Of a stretch of 64,000 bases of DNA, positions 10,345-21,709 are shown piece after piece. The notes under the pieces are model-generated. The model did no database searches and was not told where the DNA came from. It saw nothing but the letters and a program-made list of their open reading frames with translations. The first letter of the stretch is position 1. The number at the start of each line of letters is the position of its first letter. Where the stretch lies: positions 34,782,150-34,846,149 of the forward strand of contig NC_016134.3 in the NCBI RefSeq assembly GCF_000005505.3. Direction: 5' to 3'. Made by a program: the position numbers and the translations under genes. The DNA comes from Brachypodium distachyon. Taxonomy: Eukaryota; Streptophyta; Magnoliopsida; Poales; Poaceae.

Positions 10345-11156
10345 TGTCGGGGGGATGACCCCGGGTAGGGTCATGACGACCCGCTTTAGCCGAGATGACG
10401 AAGGCAAAGCCGGCATGGCCGTGTATGCCGGCACCGTTGAGCCAAACTAATACTAAGCCGGCGTACCAGGAGTATGCCGGCATGACTATCTTGTCTTATG
10501 AGCTTGCAGGATAAGGACGAGCACCCTGATCTCGGCCAGTGCCGAGATGTCTCAACGGTCTTATCTTGACCGCGTGGCGCAAAGTAAAACAACGCTATCT
10601 TCATCACGGGAAAGCACTCGCCGCTTACGTTGCGGTGCCAGGCGACTGCGCAAAGGCAGCACCGAAAGAGAATTTCTGACGGGAGCCGGCAGGTGACAAC
10701 AATGCTTGTTGCAGGGTGCCAGGGAAAGTAAAGTTGTCTTGTCCCCTGCAGTGCCACCTGGAGGGAACCAAGCCGCGTGCCCGGCGGGGCCCAAGGAAGG
10801 TGACGTTAGGACTCGGCCCGCATGTCAGTGTGACACGGGCGGCCTATAAATAGAGAACTACCCCTCCTTGGGGAGGGGACGGGCACTCGGGTATCTAGTG
10901 TTTTCCCCTTCTTCTTCTTCTTTCTCAAGAATACAGCTCAAGGAGCGTCATTGTAGAGCTTGCTTATCTCGGCTAATACAACAAAGTAGAAGTAGGAGTT
11001 TTACCTCGGCAAGAGGGCTCCGAACCTGGGTAAATCTGTGTGTGCTTGTGCATCTGTGCGTGTTTCCCTTCACATCCTCTCTCCTCCGGTTCCTCTTTCG
11101 TCCATCGGCCCCAAGTTAAGTCATCCCATGACATCTGCCATGACACCACCACGACA
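10345..11156 (+). repeat. 3' LTR of the Tat-like gypsy element, about 812 bp
   Basis: Begins TGTCGGGGGGATGACC after a purine-rich tract and ends in ccaccacgaca, giving TG...CA termini. A TATA box at 10845-10852 is followed by a U5-like segment (ccgaacctgggtaaatct) as in related grass LTRs. The partner LTR is not in the window. Immediate right flank is accta. Confidence 0.82.
10845..10852 (+). promoter_or_regulatory. TATA box of the Tat-like LTR
   Basis: TATAAATA in a GC-rich context (cggcc before, gagaac after), about 310 bp before the LTR end, the expected place for the U3/R promoter. It points in the plus direction, confirming the element's orientation. Confidence 0.7.
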
Positions 11157-13014
11157 ACCTACGGCGTGTCAAATAAACTGTATGGTGTTTCATCAGAGAG
11201 TAATTCCATTCATAACTCGTTTGACATCAATCCTTTCATTTCATTTTATTGAGGCTTCATAATCTAATTTTGATAAAATTTCATTTGGTTTAATTTGAAT
11301 TCTAGGTTCAAAAATCAAGTTTGTGTCTACCATATGGATTTGTAATGATGGCTTTTGAAGAGGAATTGGGCTTAACTATAGTGTGATTCCATGAAATTTA
11401 GTTTGTGCGGCCAATTTCGTACCAACCAAATAAGTTGGTTTCTGAAATTTTAGGCCGAAATGATGGGTGTTAAACGAATTGTCGCGTATTTTGTGCATGT
11501 ACACATAACAGGAAGAAAATGTGACTTTTTTTGGCTGCATTAGAAGGAAAAATATTTGTGATCTACGAAGCACCTGCCCTGCTTCCCCTGTTTTTGTTCT
11601 TATTTCCACTGAACATTCTTCCACGTAACCTCTACTCGATGACGAAATACTTGGTCGTTTGGAACCAGCTCAGTGCTAACAAAGCGATAGATTGAAAAGC
11701 GGAAGTGGTACTGTCTGAGGTTTTTGAACGACAGTACAGAATATCCAGCAATTTTATACCGCCCATTGGCCATTTCTGAACCGCACAAGTATTTTATTCA
11801 TTAGAGTAATTGTTTGTCAAATGAACGTGCTCGTACGTAGCTAGCTGCCAGAGACAAAAATTCCATTTAGCCAGCTTATATGAAGCCTAGATTTGAGGCA
11901 CTTGTGATTAGCATGGCATTTTTTTTCTCGACCTTGCCTTCAATCTCGTGAAGCCCTAGCGGTCAGGACTCATGGTTGCTTTATTAAGACAACCCATCAT
12001 GTCGAATTGTCGATCCCTCTCTCTAGCCAGAGGAGAATAAATTCCCTCCAACAACCATCTTTCTTTGCCCAACTATTCCCAGGTCCCTCCATCCAGTAGT
12101 AGTAAAAAAGCTCTACTAAAAAGGATACCGGCCACAGCAGAAATTGCTTGCAGTGCTCTTTCTGTAACCTTGTATCTTCTTCCATCATCATTCATCAACA
12201 TATCTACAGAGCGTGAAACGGCCGAGCAGTTGAAACTAGCCTGAAATGGCCAGCCCAGTCCCCGCGTGGCGTATTGGGCGTGTCACTGCGTAGGAAGCGT
12301 TGCAGCGAACCCGAGGTAGGAGGGAGCTCTCAGCCAGAGGAAACGGCGAGAATCCGAGCTGAGAAAAGCAGCCGCGCGAAAAGAAATACTCCTACCGTAC
12401 CAGCTCGCTTGCGAAAGGGCACCGCTTTTAAAGCGGAAAGGAAGCAGGCAAGAGAGCAGTCCTCCTTCCAGTCCTCCTCTGCCCGCCTCGCCTCTCTGCC
12501 ACCTCCTTTCTGCCGCCCACAAAGGAGAGGAAATTTTCCCTCCTCGGGATGTGAGTTTCGAGTTCTAAATTCGTTCTCTCGAGTACTAGTAGCGGTTCAG
12601 TAGCAAAGCTCGTCTCCCTCTTGAGCGGGCGCAGTTCAGACTTGAGAGTGTGACCCGCGAGGGAGAAAGAAGCTTTTTTCTGGGGATCGGATTCCATTCC
12701 TTGCAGGAGGAGGCGAAGTGGTGGGGAATCAGTTTGCTAAGCTCGACCAGAGCAAAAGGAACCACCGCGCGTTTCTTTCAGACTCTTCTTTTCCCCTATA
12801 CAATGTACGAGTGAAGTGAGTGATTGGTTGTTCCTTCCTTCCTCGTGAGGGGTGGTTCTCTTCTTGGTTCTTGCCGCGGAAAAGAGCCAACCGTCCGGAG
12901 CAAATCTTTCTACTTGGACTGGGAGTTCTCTTTGGGCTTGAGTGAGGTGAGGTGCAGTGAAGTGAAGAGCTATCTCTGTTTCTTGGGAGTTTGCAGCCGG
13001 AGGGGGAGAAGAAG
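11157..13014 (+). other. Intergenic region and probable promoter/5' UTR of the transporter gene
   Basis: From 11157 to about 12240 no gene, RNA or clear transposon is seen. From about 12250 base composition becomes GC- and purine-rich and leads into the transporter gene, so this part probably holds its promoter and 5' UTR. A short inverted repeat, ccgctttTaaagcgg, lies at 12422-12436. Short ORFs here are not conserved-looking. Confidence 0.45.
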
Positions 13015-16000
13015 ATGGCAGCCGCCCCGCCGCCCAAGGCCGACGAGTTGCAGCCGCACCCGCCCAAGGAGCAGCTGCCCGGCGTGTCCTTCTGCATCAC
13101 CAGCCCACCGCCATGGCGTACGTGCCCTGCCTGCTCTTGTCTTCCACCCCGCTTCAGGGACCTTTTAATTTTTGCTGTTAAAGTTTCCCTTTTGAGTGCT
13201 GTGCTTGTCCTTTACTGATCTTTAATTTCGCCCATACTTCTTGGTTCTTGTTTAGTTCCGTTGATGTTGAGACTTCGTCAGTTCATATGTGCTCTGATCA
13301 GTGATCTGTTTTTCTTGTCGGTGTACGAGTAAATCAGTCTATTCATATTTTTCCCTCGAAAAGAAGCTCCTTCATATTGCTCCGCTGCTGCTTGTCTCTT
13401 GTTTATTGGGGGAAATGATTGTATATTTTTTGCTAAACCAGTCTACGAAGATTCCCTGATCCTGAACTGATTACGAAAAGGTGTTACAGTTGCACATCTT
13501 TTTATGCAATTGCAGAGAGTACAGTACTAAAAGTGTTAATTTTGCTCTTGATCTTGTTCGCAGCTGAGGCTGTCATACTAGGATTCCAACATTTCATTGT
13601 CATGCTGGGCACCACTGTTATCATACCAAGTGCACTTGTTCCTCAGATGGGAGGTGGAAATGTGAGCACCAGAAACTTACTTACTGCTAAATATGAATTT
13701 GCTACCGCTAAAGAAACAGTAAGGTTGCACTGAATTTGCCAAGCATCTGAACGATGGATAAATTGCCTTTTCTTTCAGGAGGAGAAAGCCAGGGTAATTC
13801 AGACGCTGCTGTTTGTGGCCGGCATAAACACCTTACTCCAAACATTCTTCGGGTCTTGTCTCCCTGTTGTGATGGGTGGCTCATATACTTTCGTCGCGCC
13901 AACCATCTCCATCATCTTGGCTGGACGTTACAACGACGAGGCAGACCCTCGCCAGGTATATATTGTCTAATAGATTGGTCTTCTCACTAATTTTAAAAGC
14001 TCTGGTAAGAAAGCTAACAAATTTGTGTCACTGTTATCAAGAAATTCTTACGGACCATGAGGGGAACGCAGGGCGCTCTCATCATCGCGTCGACGATTCA
14101 GATCATCCTTGGTTTCAGTGGTCTCTGGCGTAATGTCGTTAGGTTGGTATGATTTTAGGCCTTCCTTAATTTTAGTGCCCTATGGAGCTTCAGTTTGTGC
14201 AAATTGAATATCTTGCATGATATCTCTGTGCAGATTGCTAAGTCCATTATCTGCAGTTCCTCTTGTCTCACTTGTTGGATTTGGGCTTTATGAACTTGGT
14301 TTTCCAGCGGTTAGTGTTGCTCCATGCTTTTTTTCTTCTTTCCTGTTTCTACTTTCATGATAGAGATTAAAAGGTTTGAGATGAAATGCAGGTAGCTAAG
14401 TGCGTGGAGGTTGGTCTTCCGGAACTCATTCTAATGGTCGCATTTTCTCAGGTATGAGCACCATGACTTTCTGCGCGACTCGGATGATGTTATTGTTTTA
14501 AATGAGGTAAAGTACTAATCATGTTTGTATCCTGGACAGTATTTGCCTCATGTGGTGCATTCTGGAAAGAATCTCTTTGGCCGGTTTGCCGTTCTTTTCA
14601 CTGTTTCAATTGTGTGGCTCTATGCATACATTCTCACTATTAGCGGCGCCTACAAGAATGCCAGGCCAAAGACACAGGTGCATTGCCGTGTCGATCGTTC
14701 AGGGCTTATTGCAGGAGCTGAATGGTGAGGTCTCAGCAGGAAATCATATTCTTATGTTATATTGCATATTTATGAATTCCTTATGAAGGTGCCAAAATCT
14801 GGTTTTAGGATAAGCGTTCCTTATCCATTTCAATGGGGGGCTCCAACATTTGATGCCGGAGAAGCTTTTGCGATGATGATGACTTCCTTTATTGCTCTTG
14901 TAGAGGTTTGTCTGCAATATTTACCGAAAATAGGAAACATGCATTATTTACGTTAGTGTACTTATCTCATGTATTCAGTCGTAAACACGATAATTCACTG
15001 ACTTGTAGTCAACTGGAGCCTTCATTGCTGCTTCAAGGTATGCAAGTGCAACGATGATACCTCCATCAATCGTTAGTCGTGGCGTTGGTTGGCAGGTAAA
15101 TGAATCAATCAATTATTGTACAGTGGAGTTTGTCTCATGTTTTACATGGCAGCTCTGTTCACTATGAAACGTCACCTTCAGGGCATTGGTATCTTGCTTG
15201 ACTCATTCTTTGGGACAGCCAATGGAACCTCAGTTTCAGTGTAAGTATACTTTTGTGTAGTGATGCAAGCAGGATCCCGCTTAATTGACTTCCTAGTTAA
15301 AAAAAAAAAGCTCAATATTTTACTTGAAGATTTGGAGATTGGCTTAGAAGCAGGATATACACAGGATTCTGTTTGCATCCCTGCTTTTAGGGATAGTACT
15401 ATGAAATACTTGATTACTCATAATATTTGTTTTACTAATTAGTAATGTAAACTTTGTATTGCAGGGAGAATGTTGGTTTACTAGCTGTGACACATGTTGG
15501 CAGCAGGAGAGTGGTGCAAATATCTGCTGGTTTCATGATTTTCTTTGCTGTCCTAGGTACTATGCTACACTTGTTTTTATTGGTGTTGTTAGTTTAGTTC
15601 CCGTTGATTACATTACATATATACACTTCTCTGCAGCCTGCTTGCTTATGTTAATTTTATTTTTATTTCTTTTGGCAAAACAGGAAAATTCGGAGCCCTT
15701 TTCGCGTCCATCCCATTGCCTATATTCGCTGGCATGTACTGTGTTTTCTTCGCATACGTCGGTATGTTCAGATATCTGAAACCGCTCATCGCTCAACAGT
15801 GTACATTTGATCATTTTCAGCAGGTCATGCTTCCAGCATGAGTAAATTGGTTCTTCCATGTGCAGGTGCCTGTGGTGTGAGCCTACTTCAGTTCTGCAAC
15901 CTGAACAGCTTCAGGACCAAGTTCATATTGGGGTTCGCTTTCTTCATGGGCATATCGGTTCCGCAGTACTTCAACGAGTACGCCGCCGTTTCAGGCCATG

Positions 16001-16348
16001 GTCCGGTGCACACCGGTGCCAGATGGGTACAAGCAACGCCGATTCACACCATTTTTTTTCCCGTATCCTTGTGCCTCTCTATGAAAAGAAAAAAAGTTAT
16101 TGATGGTTTTCCTTGGTTTCTCTGTGCAGTTCAATGACATGATCAACGTGCCGTTCTCGAACAAGCCGTTTGTGGCGGGGCTGGTGGCCTACTTCCTGGA
16201 CAACACGATGCACTTGCACCAGAGCGCGGTGAGGAAAGACAGAGGCTACCACTGGTGGGACAAGTTCAGGAGCTTCAAGAAAGACGCCAGGAGCCAGGAG
16301 TTCTACTCACTGCCCTTTAATCTCAACAAGTTCTTCCCTTCGGTCTGA
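13015..16348 (+). CDS. Nucleobase-ascorbate transporter (NAT/NCS2 family), 530 aa, 14 exons
   Basis: Exons: 13015-13117, 13564-13661, 13779-13955, 14042-14142, 14234-14309, 14392-14451, 14540-14724, 14809-14905, 15009-15095, 15182-15240, 15465-15556, 15684-15761, 15866-16026, 16130-16348. All introns are GT-AG and phases join into 530 residues, the family's usual length. NAT proteins are about 12-helix membrane permeases that move xanthine, uric acid or other nucleobases, usually with protons. Seen here: the QH motif in the first helix (GFQHFIVMLGTTV, Gln43-His44), the signature block ENVGLLAVTH at 349-358, LQFCNLNSFRTKF, and the C-terminus FYSLPFNLNKFFPSV, typical of the plant NAT5/NAT6 group. 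The last signature residue is His where Arg, Lys or Gly is usual. The start is the ATG at 13015; an upstream in-frame TTG is not needed. Substrate cannot be inferred. Confidence 0.95.
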
Positions 16349-16676
16349 TGATTATGAAGAGCATGTGCAGTTGTTCTCGGTCCCTTGTTACTTCATGCGC
16401 TGGCTATGGTCCTGCAGTGCCTCGAAATGTCAAGTTTTTCGGGTGCCGCTGTGCGTCAATTTTGTGTATTTATGGGAGAAATGGACTGATTGGACCAGTG
16501 GGGATGCCATTGCCATGTTTTGGTTTTGGTTCTGCACGGTGCAGTGTCGCATAAGCGTAGCCTGTTAGTTTCTCTTGTCATTCTGGCAATGTACATGTGG
16601 CTTTCTCAGTCCAGGGAAAACAATATCATCGTCACTATGGTGACCTAGTGCTAATTCATTCCTCGGTAGCTAAATA

Positions 16677-16847
16677 CTGCATTCGTTCCTAAGTATAAGA
16701 AATAAGAAGTTCTAACTTTGTTCAAGTCAAACTTTTTCTAGTTTTTCGGTCAAAAGAAAGTTCTTCAAGTTTGACCAAGTTCAAATTTGAATTTTTTTGT
16801 CTAAGGATAAAATTATAACTTTATATATTTAAGAACAGAGAGAGCAC
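16677..16847. mobile_element. Stowaway-like MITE, degenerate, about 171 bp
   Basis: Flanked by TA on both sides (16675-16676, 16848-16849), with inverted ends (ctgcattcgttcctaag versus the complement of cttaagaacagagagagcac) that are imperfect but alignable. It lies about 330 bp past the transporter stop. Confidence 0.6.
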
Positions 16848-16849
16848 TA

Positions 16850-18212
16850 CTTAAGTGTTCTGTTTATGCTAATCTTCCAGAAATTCTTGCTCCGGCTGAA
16901 GTGTAAGTGTGCATAATTTTACTCCTACAACTAAAAAGGGAAAAAGAAACTTTGCTCCTATAACCCAGTTGCAATTTTTTAGTCGACCCAAATATTAAGT
17001 CCAGCTCCTATTTTTTTGCGGGTAACTCCTATACATATAGGGCCCTATTTTAGGGCTAGGGTTGGAGATGTCCTTATTTAGGGAAAGGGCTGGAGATTCA
17101 TCGTCCCCAGCCTTTTCATGCCCCAAAATTGGCCCATCAGAAGGGATGCTGGGACTGCGTCGTGATGTAGAAGGCCATCAGGCTTCGGCTTTACTGCGTC
17201 GTGGAGTACAATCTACTTTGACTTTTTTGTGGACGCGAAGCTGTGAAGCCCATGGGCTTACAGAATTTCTCGTCCCTACCGTTTCTTGCCTTTTCTTGTT
17301 GTACCATCTGCCGGCAAAGTTGGAGAAGAAAAAGCTTGGTCAAAAAAAAAGGTTGGAGAAGAAAAATCTGACGAGAAAAGCTGGCCCTCGAAAACAAAAT
17401 CTCACGAAGGAAGCTAGCAAGTAGCAGTACCAGCGTTATCACGGCACGTGTAGAGCTGACGAATTCGACAAGTTTGACATAAGACAGTTCGATTGCTGCA
17501 GCAATCGGGTGTGCATGGGGAAGAAAATTCCCGCGTTCTAGTCCAGGAGGATCTCCGGTTGGAACTGACTTTTTTCTTTCTTTCTCCGAGGCAACCTGAA
17601 CTGAAAATTCTGCAAAATGGAACGCACGAGCTTGTGTGGTCAAGCCCCTATATATCAACCGTGTGCCAGACTGCCTGCCAGTAGATCTTGTTATTGGTCT
17701 GAATGCTGTTAACTTTCACAGTTCGGGTCTTTCAAAATGAAGACCACATGGATCGATCGCACAAACGAATTGCAGTTTTGATAATGGCGAAAAGGAACTA
17801 CTCCAATAGCTAGCCAGGGCAGGCAGCGACCTTGCATTGCATACATCTTGATGTTCCAACTTCTCGAATGCTAAGGTCTTGCTTGCATGTAGCCGACGTC
17901 GTGGGGCGCGGCGAAAAAACATGAGAAGACGGCCAGACGGGTGGTGAAGTGTGTGAATCAGACCCCAAAAATCTGCATGAGGTCGAGACCCAACAGAAAT
18001 GCTGATGGCAACGTCTCTTATATCCATTCGGAAATGCCCAACCACCCATGACTCAGTTTCTTCCATGGAAAAAAGATACTAGGAAACAGAATTGCAGATA
18101 CAGGAGTGACAAAACTCTAGACTCTTGAGGTGTGCAATAATATGCGAAAGTCACAATGCATGCATGTTCATGGATGGTTGCTTGCCGAGAGAACTAGTAT
18201 AAAAAACCGATC
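16850..18212. other. Intergenic, nothing recognised
   Basis: AT-rich and mixed-composition DNA. ORFs of up to 155 codons (for example 17191-17658, minus) show no recognisable domain and no splice partners. Confidence 0.4.
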
Positions 18213-18214
18213 TA

Positions 18215-18432
18215 CTTCATCAGTTTCTAAACGTAAGAAGTTCTATCAACATCCACCAACATCTGTATCATTAAGTCTACCATGATATACTATTTCATAG
18301 TACACTTATTTCTATAAATTATATATAGATATTAGTACTCTTAGTTCATCATTTTTCTATAATTTTGGTCAAACTTTAAAAAGTTTGACTTCGAAAAAAC
18401 TTAGAACTTCTTACATTTAGAAACAGACCTAG
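18215..18432. mobile_element. Stowaway-type MITE, 218 bp
   Basis: TA target duplication at 18213-18214 and 18433-18434. The terminal inverted repeats pair over about 30 bases (cttcatcagtttctaaacg at the left, its counterpart acatttagaaacagacctag at the right), including the shared taagaagttct block. Confidence 0.85.
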
Positions 18433-18644
18433 TATTATTTTGATGTGCAATCCAGTGAGGTGGTACGAACGTTCGAAAGTCATGGAAAACTACGACATGT
18501 TTTCGAGATTCATCTATAATATATATGTCATGAAAATTGAAATGCAAATTTGGTTTGTGCTTTGGAAAACAGAAAAGATAAATGTTGTTGTGGACAGTAG
18601 CAAAACAATACGATTCGATTTAGATTCTACCCATATAGCTTCTT

Positions 18645-19135
18645 CTTTTTTTTCCGAAAATGAGGTTAGATCCCTCGGCCTCTGCATCAAAATGATGCAC
18701 ACAGCCACATTTATCGATTTATTATCAAGCCTGCCAAAATGAAATACATCGATAAAAAACCAAAACCACCCATCTATGCCACAAGCCTAATGAAGGGATG
18801 GCCATTATCGGGGTCGCATGCCCTGACCGCATACCATCACCTTATCAAAATCCGGAAACCACCCTAGGCACATCCGGTCAAGCAAATTCTCAACGTCTGC
18901 CGTCTACGCACGCTCTATAATCAGTTTCCACCGTCTTCCACCAACCCATCTTCAGAAGAGGGATCAAAATATATATTGCAAGTTGTCAAGCACGACGAGC
19001 AGGCACCATCGCAAACTTTGCCGTCACACGCCAACATGATACATGAGCACCAAAACAGCGCCTCCAGGAAGAAACACAATGCCACAGCGCCGCCCCTGCT
19101 CAGACTAGCAAGCCGGACCTAGGGTTTCCCCTGGA
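18645..19135 (-). mobile_element. LINE/non-LTR-like 3' end fragment
   Basis: On the minus strand the segment ends in gatgcagaggccgaggg, a short spacer, then ggaaaaaaaagaag, a form familiar from the 3' ends of grass non-LTR elements. The upstream part (ggaggcgctgttttggtgct on that strand) also fits. No ORF remains. Assignment rests on remembered family resemblance, not a search. Confidence 0.45.
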
Positions 19136-19258
19136 ACTCGAGAAAAGTGGATCTTGGTGCTGAATCAACATTGCAATTTGATCGTTTACGGAGAATGTGC
19201 TCATGGAGAAGTTGAACTCAGTTGATAAACCCATCTAACACTGATCGCATTTATGCAG

Positions 19259-19596
19259 GGGTGGTGGACTCATATCGTTGGAGAACCTCATCTTTTTCAC
19301 CAGGAACTACCCTGTAAATAAAGATCTTATATCCGGTAACAGTTGTACTGTGTGGCCTTTCGGCTGCTTGATGCTCAGTGGCTTGTGAAGCCTCCTATAT
19401 GGAATTCAATGTTAGCTTCTGGTGTGTTCAGTACATTGATCGTTCTTTGCTTTAAGACAGTGGCATTCTTACTTGTTTGGTTTTGTTGTACCAGGAGGTC
19501 TTGAAATCAACAAGAACTCAGCTGGAGCACGAACTGGTTCTAGATGATGTGCTGGGGGTGAAGGACCTGCCGTCATACACTATGCTGGATGAGTAA
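19259..19596 (+). pseudogene. Fragment of an unidentified gene: two 3'-terminal exons
   Basis: Two segments look like spliced exons. 19259-19313 is preceded by tttatgcag, followed by gtaaat, and reads GGLISLENLIFFTRNYP. 19495-19596 is preceded by ttgtaccag, reads EVLKSTRTQLEHELVLDDVL and on to YTMLDE, then TAA. The phases join exactly. No further upstream exons are found before the LINE-like fragment at 18645-19135, so this is probably a truncated or captured copy, or the 3' end of a gene whose 5' part I cannot see. The product is not recognised. Confidence 0.45.
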
Positions 19597-20159
19597 GTTA
19601 AAGCCGAGCTGTTGAGGTGGCTCGCTTTGCTTGTCTACAATGCCGCATTTTTGTACCTTGTTGTATACTGAGGTCTTTTGAGGTGTTATATATGATTCCT
19701 TTGTAAATATTGTGTTGTTTATATGTTGCCTTTCGGACATGCTGGTTCCAAGGAAGTAAAGCAATCGACTTCATATTCATTTTCATCTGTGTCCTATAAT
19801 TTGAACTGTGGAGCATTAGCTGATCTCACTTATCTACAGCTTCAAAGAAAAAACTACAGTACAAACAGAACACATTTAGAGTTTAGTTACATGTTACCTA
19901 GATGAATTATTTGTTTTGTTTAGAGTTTACTGAGATGTTACCTAGATGAATCACTTTGTTTCTCAGAATTGATCATTGCGAAAGATGAGTGGGACTTCAA
20001 AACACCCAACCTTGCGTGAGACTTCAAAACGCCCAACCAAACCAACCAGATGTTCTGGTGTCTTACGTGTTGTTTTTACACTTAGAAGAGGAAAGAGAGC
20101 TATCACTCATAGAAGGCAGGGAAGCATCGGAGATTTGAGGGAAAGAGTTATTATCATTC

Positions 20160-20375
20160 ATTCAGAAAACAACAGTCTCGCGAGATAATATAAGAAGACA
20201 GCAGTCTCACTAAGAGTACATAAAACGTGAAATAATAGAAGACAACAGTCACACAAAGGAGAGAACAGTCTCACAAAGTAATAAAAGTCAGCAGTCTCAC
20301 GAAATAATAACGGTACATAAAACACGAAATAATAGAAGACAACATTCTCACAAAATAACAGTACATAAAACGATG
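20160..20375. repeat. Imperfect interspersed repeat with core agaagacaacagtctcac
   Basis: Variants of ataatagaagacaacagtctcacaaa and gtacataaaac(a/g) recur about five times in 215 bp with irregular spacing. No ORF. Origin unknown. Confidence 0.65.
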
Positions 20376-20485
20376 TCCTCGACGACGACTAAGTCGACAT
20401 AACCCGCATAATTAGGACAACCGTCTCAAACAAAGTAGAATGAGATAAACTGATAAATTTGATAGATACGCTCTGCTCTAGATAC

Positions 20486-21035
20486 TGTTGGTTGATCTGG
20501 TTTAACCACCGGAATAAATGTCATAGATCACGCCCTCAATTAGAGGCGTGTTGATTTAGGGAATTGATAAGAGGGAGGGCCATAAACCAACGTTTATGGC
20601 CTTAATCATGCACTAATTGCGCCTAATCGGGGGCACCAACCAACTCTGGTTTCGGGCCCCCATCGCGCAGCGCCACATATATAAGGGGCAGGCCAGCTCC
20701 CTCACGTTGACTAATTCACGAGAGAATTTAGCCAAAACCCAACAACCCATAACAATCCCTACCGATTTTAAGGGGCGCTGAAGCATACCGGAAGGCCGCC
20801 GCCGACGACCACGATGTCAACTCCGATACAGGCCAGAGGGTCGCCCGCCACCGACGACCACGATGTCCACCCCGGTACAGGCGAGAGGGACGCCGCCATC
20901 TATGTCGGACGACAACATCTACTGCAACTAGGGCCATGTCGTTTTTCAGTATGAACCCCTAATACCACTGTCCATGTACTCTATTGTTGACCAGTACTTG
21001 TTGGTGTTTTTCCTAGTGATACACAAAATCTAACA
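20486..21035 (+). mobile_element. Solo LTR, probably Ty1/copia type, 550 bp, with 5-bp target-site duplication
   Basis: Starts TGTTGGTTGAT and ends aaaatctaaca, so its ends are short inverted repeats. It is flanked by the perfect direct repeat GATAC at 20481-20485 and 21036-21040. No internal domain or second LTR is present, so it is the product of LTR-LTR recombination. It carries a TATA box (20678-20685) and a 49-bp tandem duplication (about 20797-20894). Confidence 0.85.
20678..20685 (+). promoter_or_regulatory. TATA box of the solo LTR
   Basis: TATATAAG about 190 bp inside the 550-bp LTR, in the usual place for a retrotransposon promoter. It indicates plus orientation. Confidence 0.6.
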
Positions 21036-21109
21036 GATACCACTGCATCCTAGGTTACCATCATCTCCTTCTGTATCTTCCAACATGTTTTTCCTGTCGT
21101 TCTCCATCT

Positions 21110-21704
21110 AGAGACGTCGATTCTCGATCCATTTGAGCTTCTTTCTGTATCTGCCAACGACGTCTCTGGTCAATTCTGCGCTATACTTCAAAGCCGCAGC
21201 TATGTCCTACAATTAAACAACACATCGGTAGTTAACAACACCAATAGTTAGCTAAACAAAAATAACATTCACAAATTACCCAAGAGCAAACAACAAGTAT
21301 TACATTCATAAATAACAAGAAACAAACATTCACAAATTAACCAAGACCAAAGTAATTAACTTAGCAAATAACAACAACTACAACATTCACAAATTAAACA
21401 AGACCGAAGTAATTAGTTTATACTTACATGCTCGATGGGATCCTCTGGCATATTGTCCATCTTCAATCCATACCTGGAGACTAGAGAGGAGCCAATGACG
21501 GATCACATGATCAACACAAGCTGAACGAACGGTGCGGCTGATATCAACTACAGTTTCCATCCCACCTCTAAAGCGCTTGACAATTTCACCATAATTTTGC
21601 CAGGTTTTTACTTGAACCTTAAGAAAGCTGTTAGTTCCAACAAAGATGGCACATCTGCCATATTTGTTCATGCATGCATTTATTTGGTCGGCTTTGGTCG
21701 GCAT
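21110..21704 (-). pseudogene. Unidentified split coding remnant
   Basis: A minus-strand exon-like segment ends at a strong donor (MPEDPIEH, then gtaagtata, near 21427). A second segment follows a tgtag acceptor (about 21206) and reads DIAAALKYSAELTRDVVGRY, then RKKLKWIENRRL and TAG at about 21110. An overlapping frame at 21387-21704 is open for 105 codons. The second part is basic and helical. No family is recognised. The solo LTR sits just beyond its 3' end, so it may be a decayed gene or transposon ORF. Confidence 0.3.
21255..21420. repeat. Short dispersed direct repeats with core acattcacaaatta
   Basis: The unit acattcacaaatta plus (a)ccaaga(c)caaa occurs three times, with a related acattcataaata copy, in about 165 bp. 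It lies within the presumed intron of the split coding remnant. Confidence 0.6.
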
Positions 21705-21709
21705 ACGGC

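Noticed and set aside
12991..13014. TTG-initiated extension of the transporter
   Set aside because: Plant nuclear genes rarely start at TTG, and a good ATG follows at 13015.
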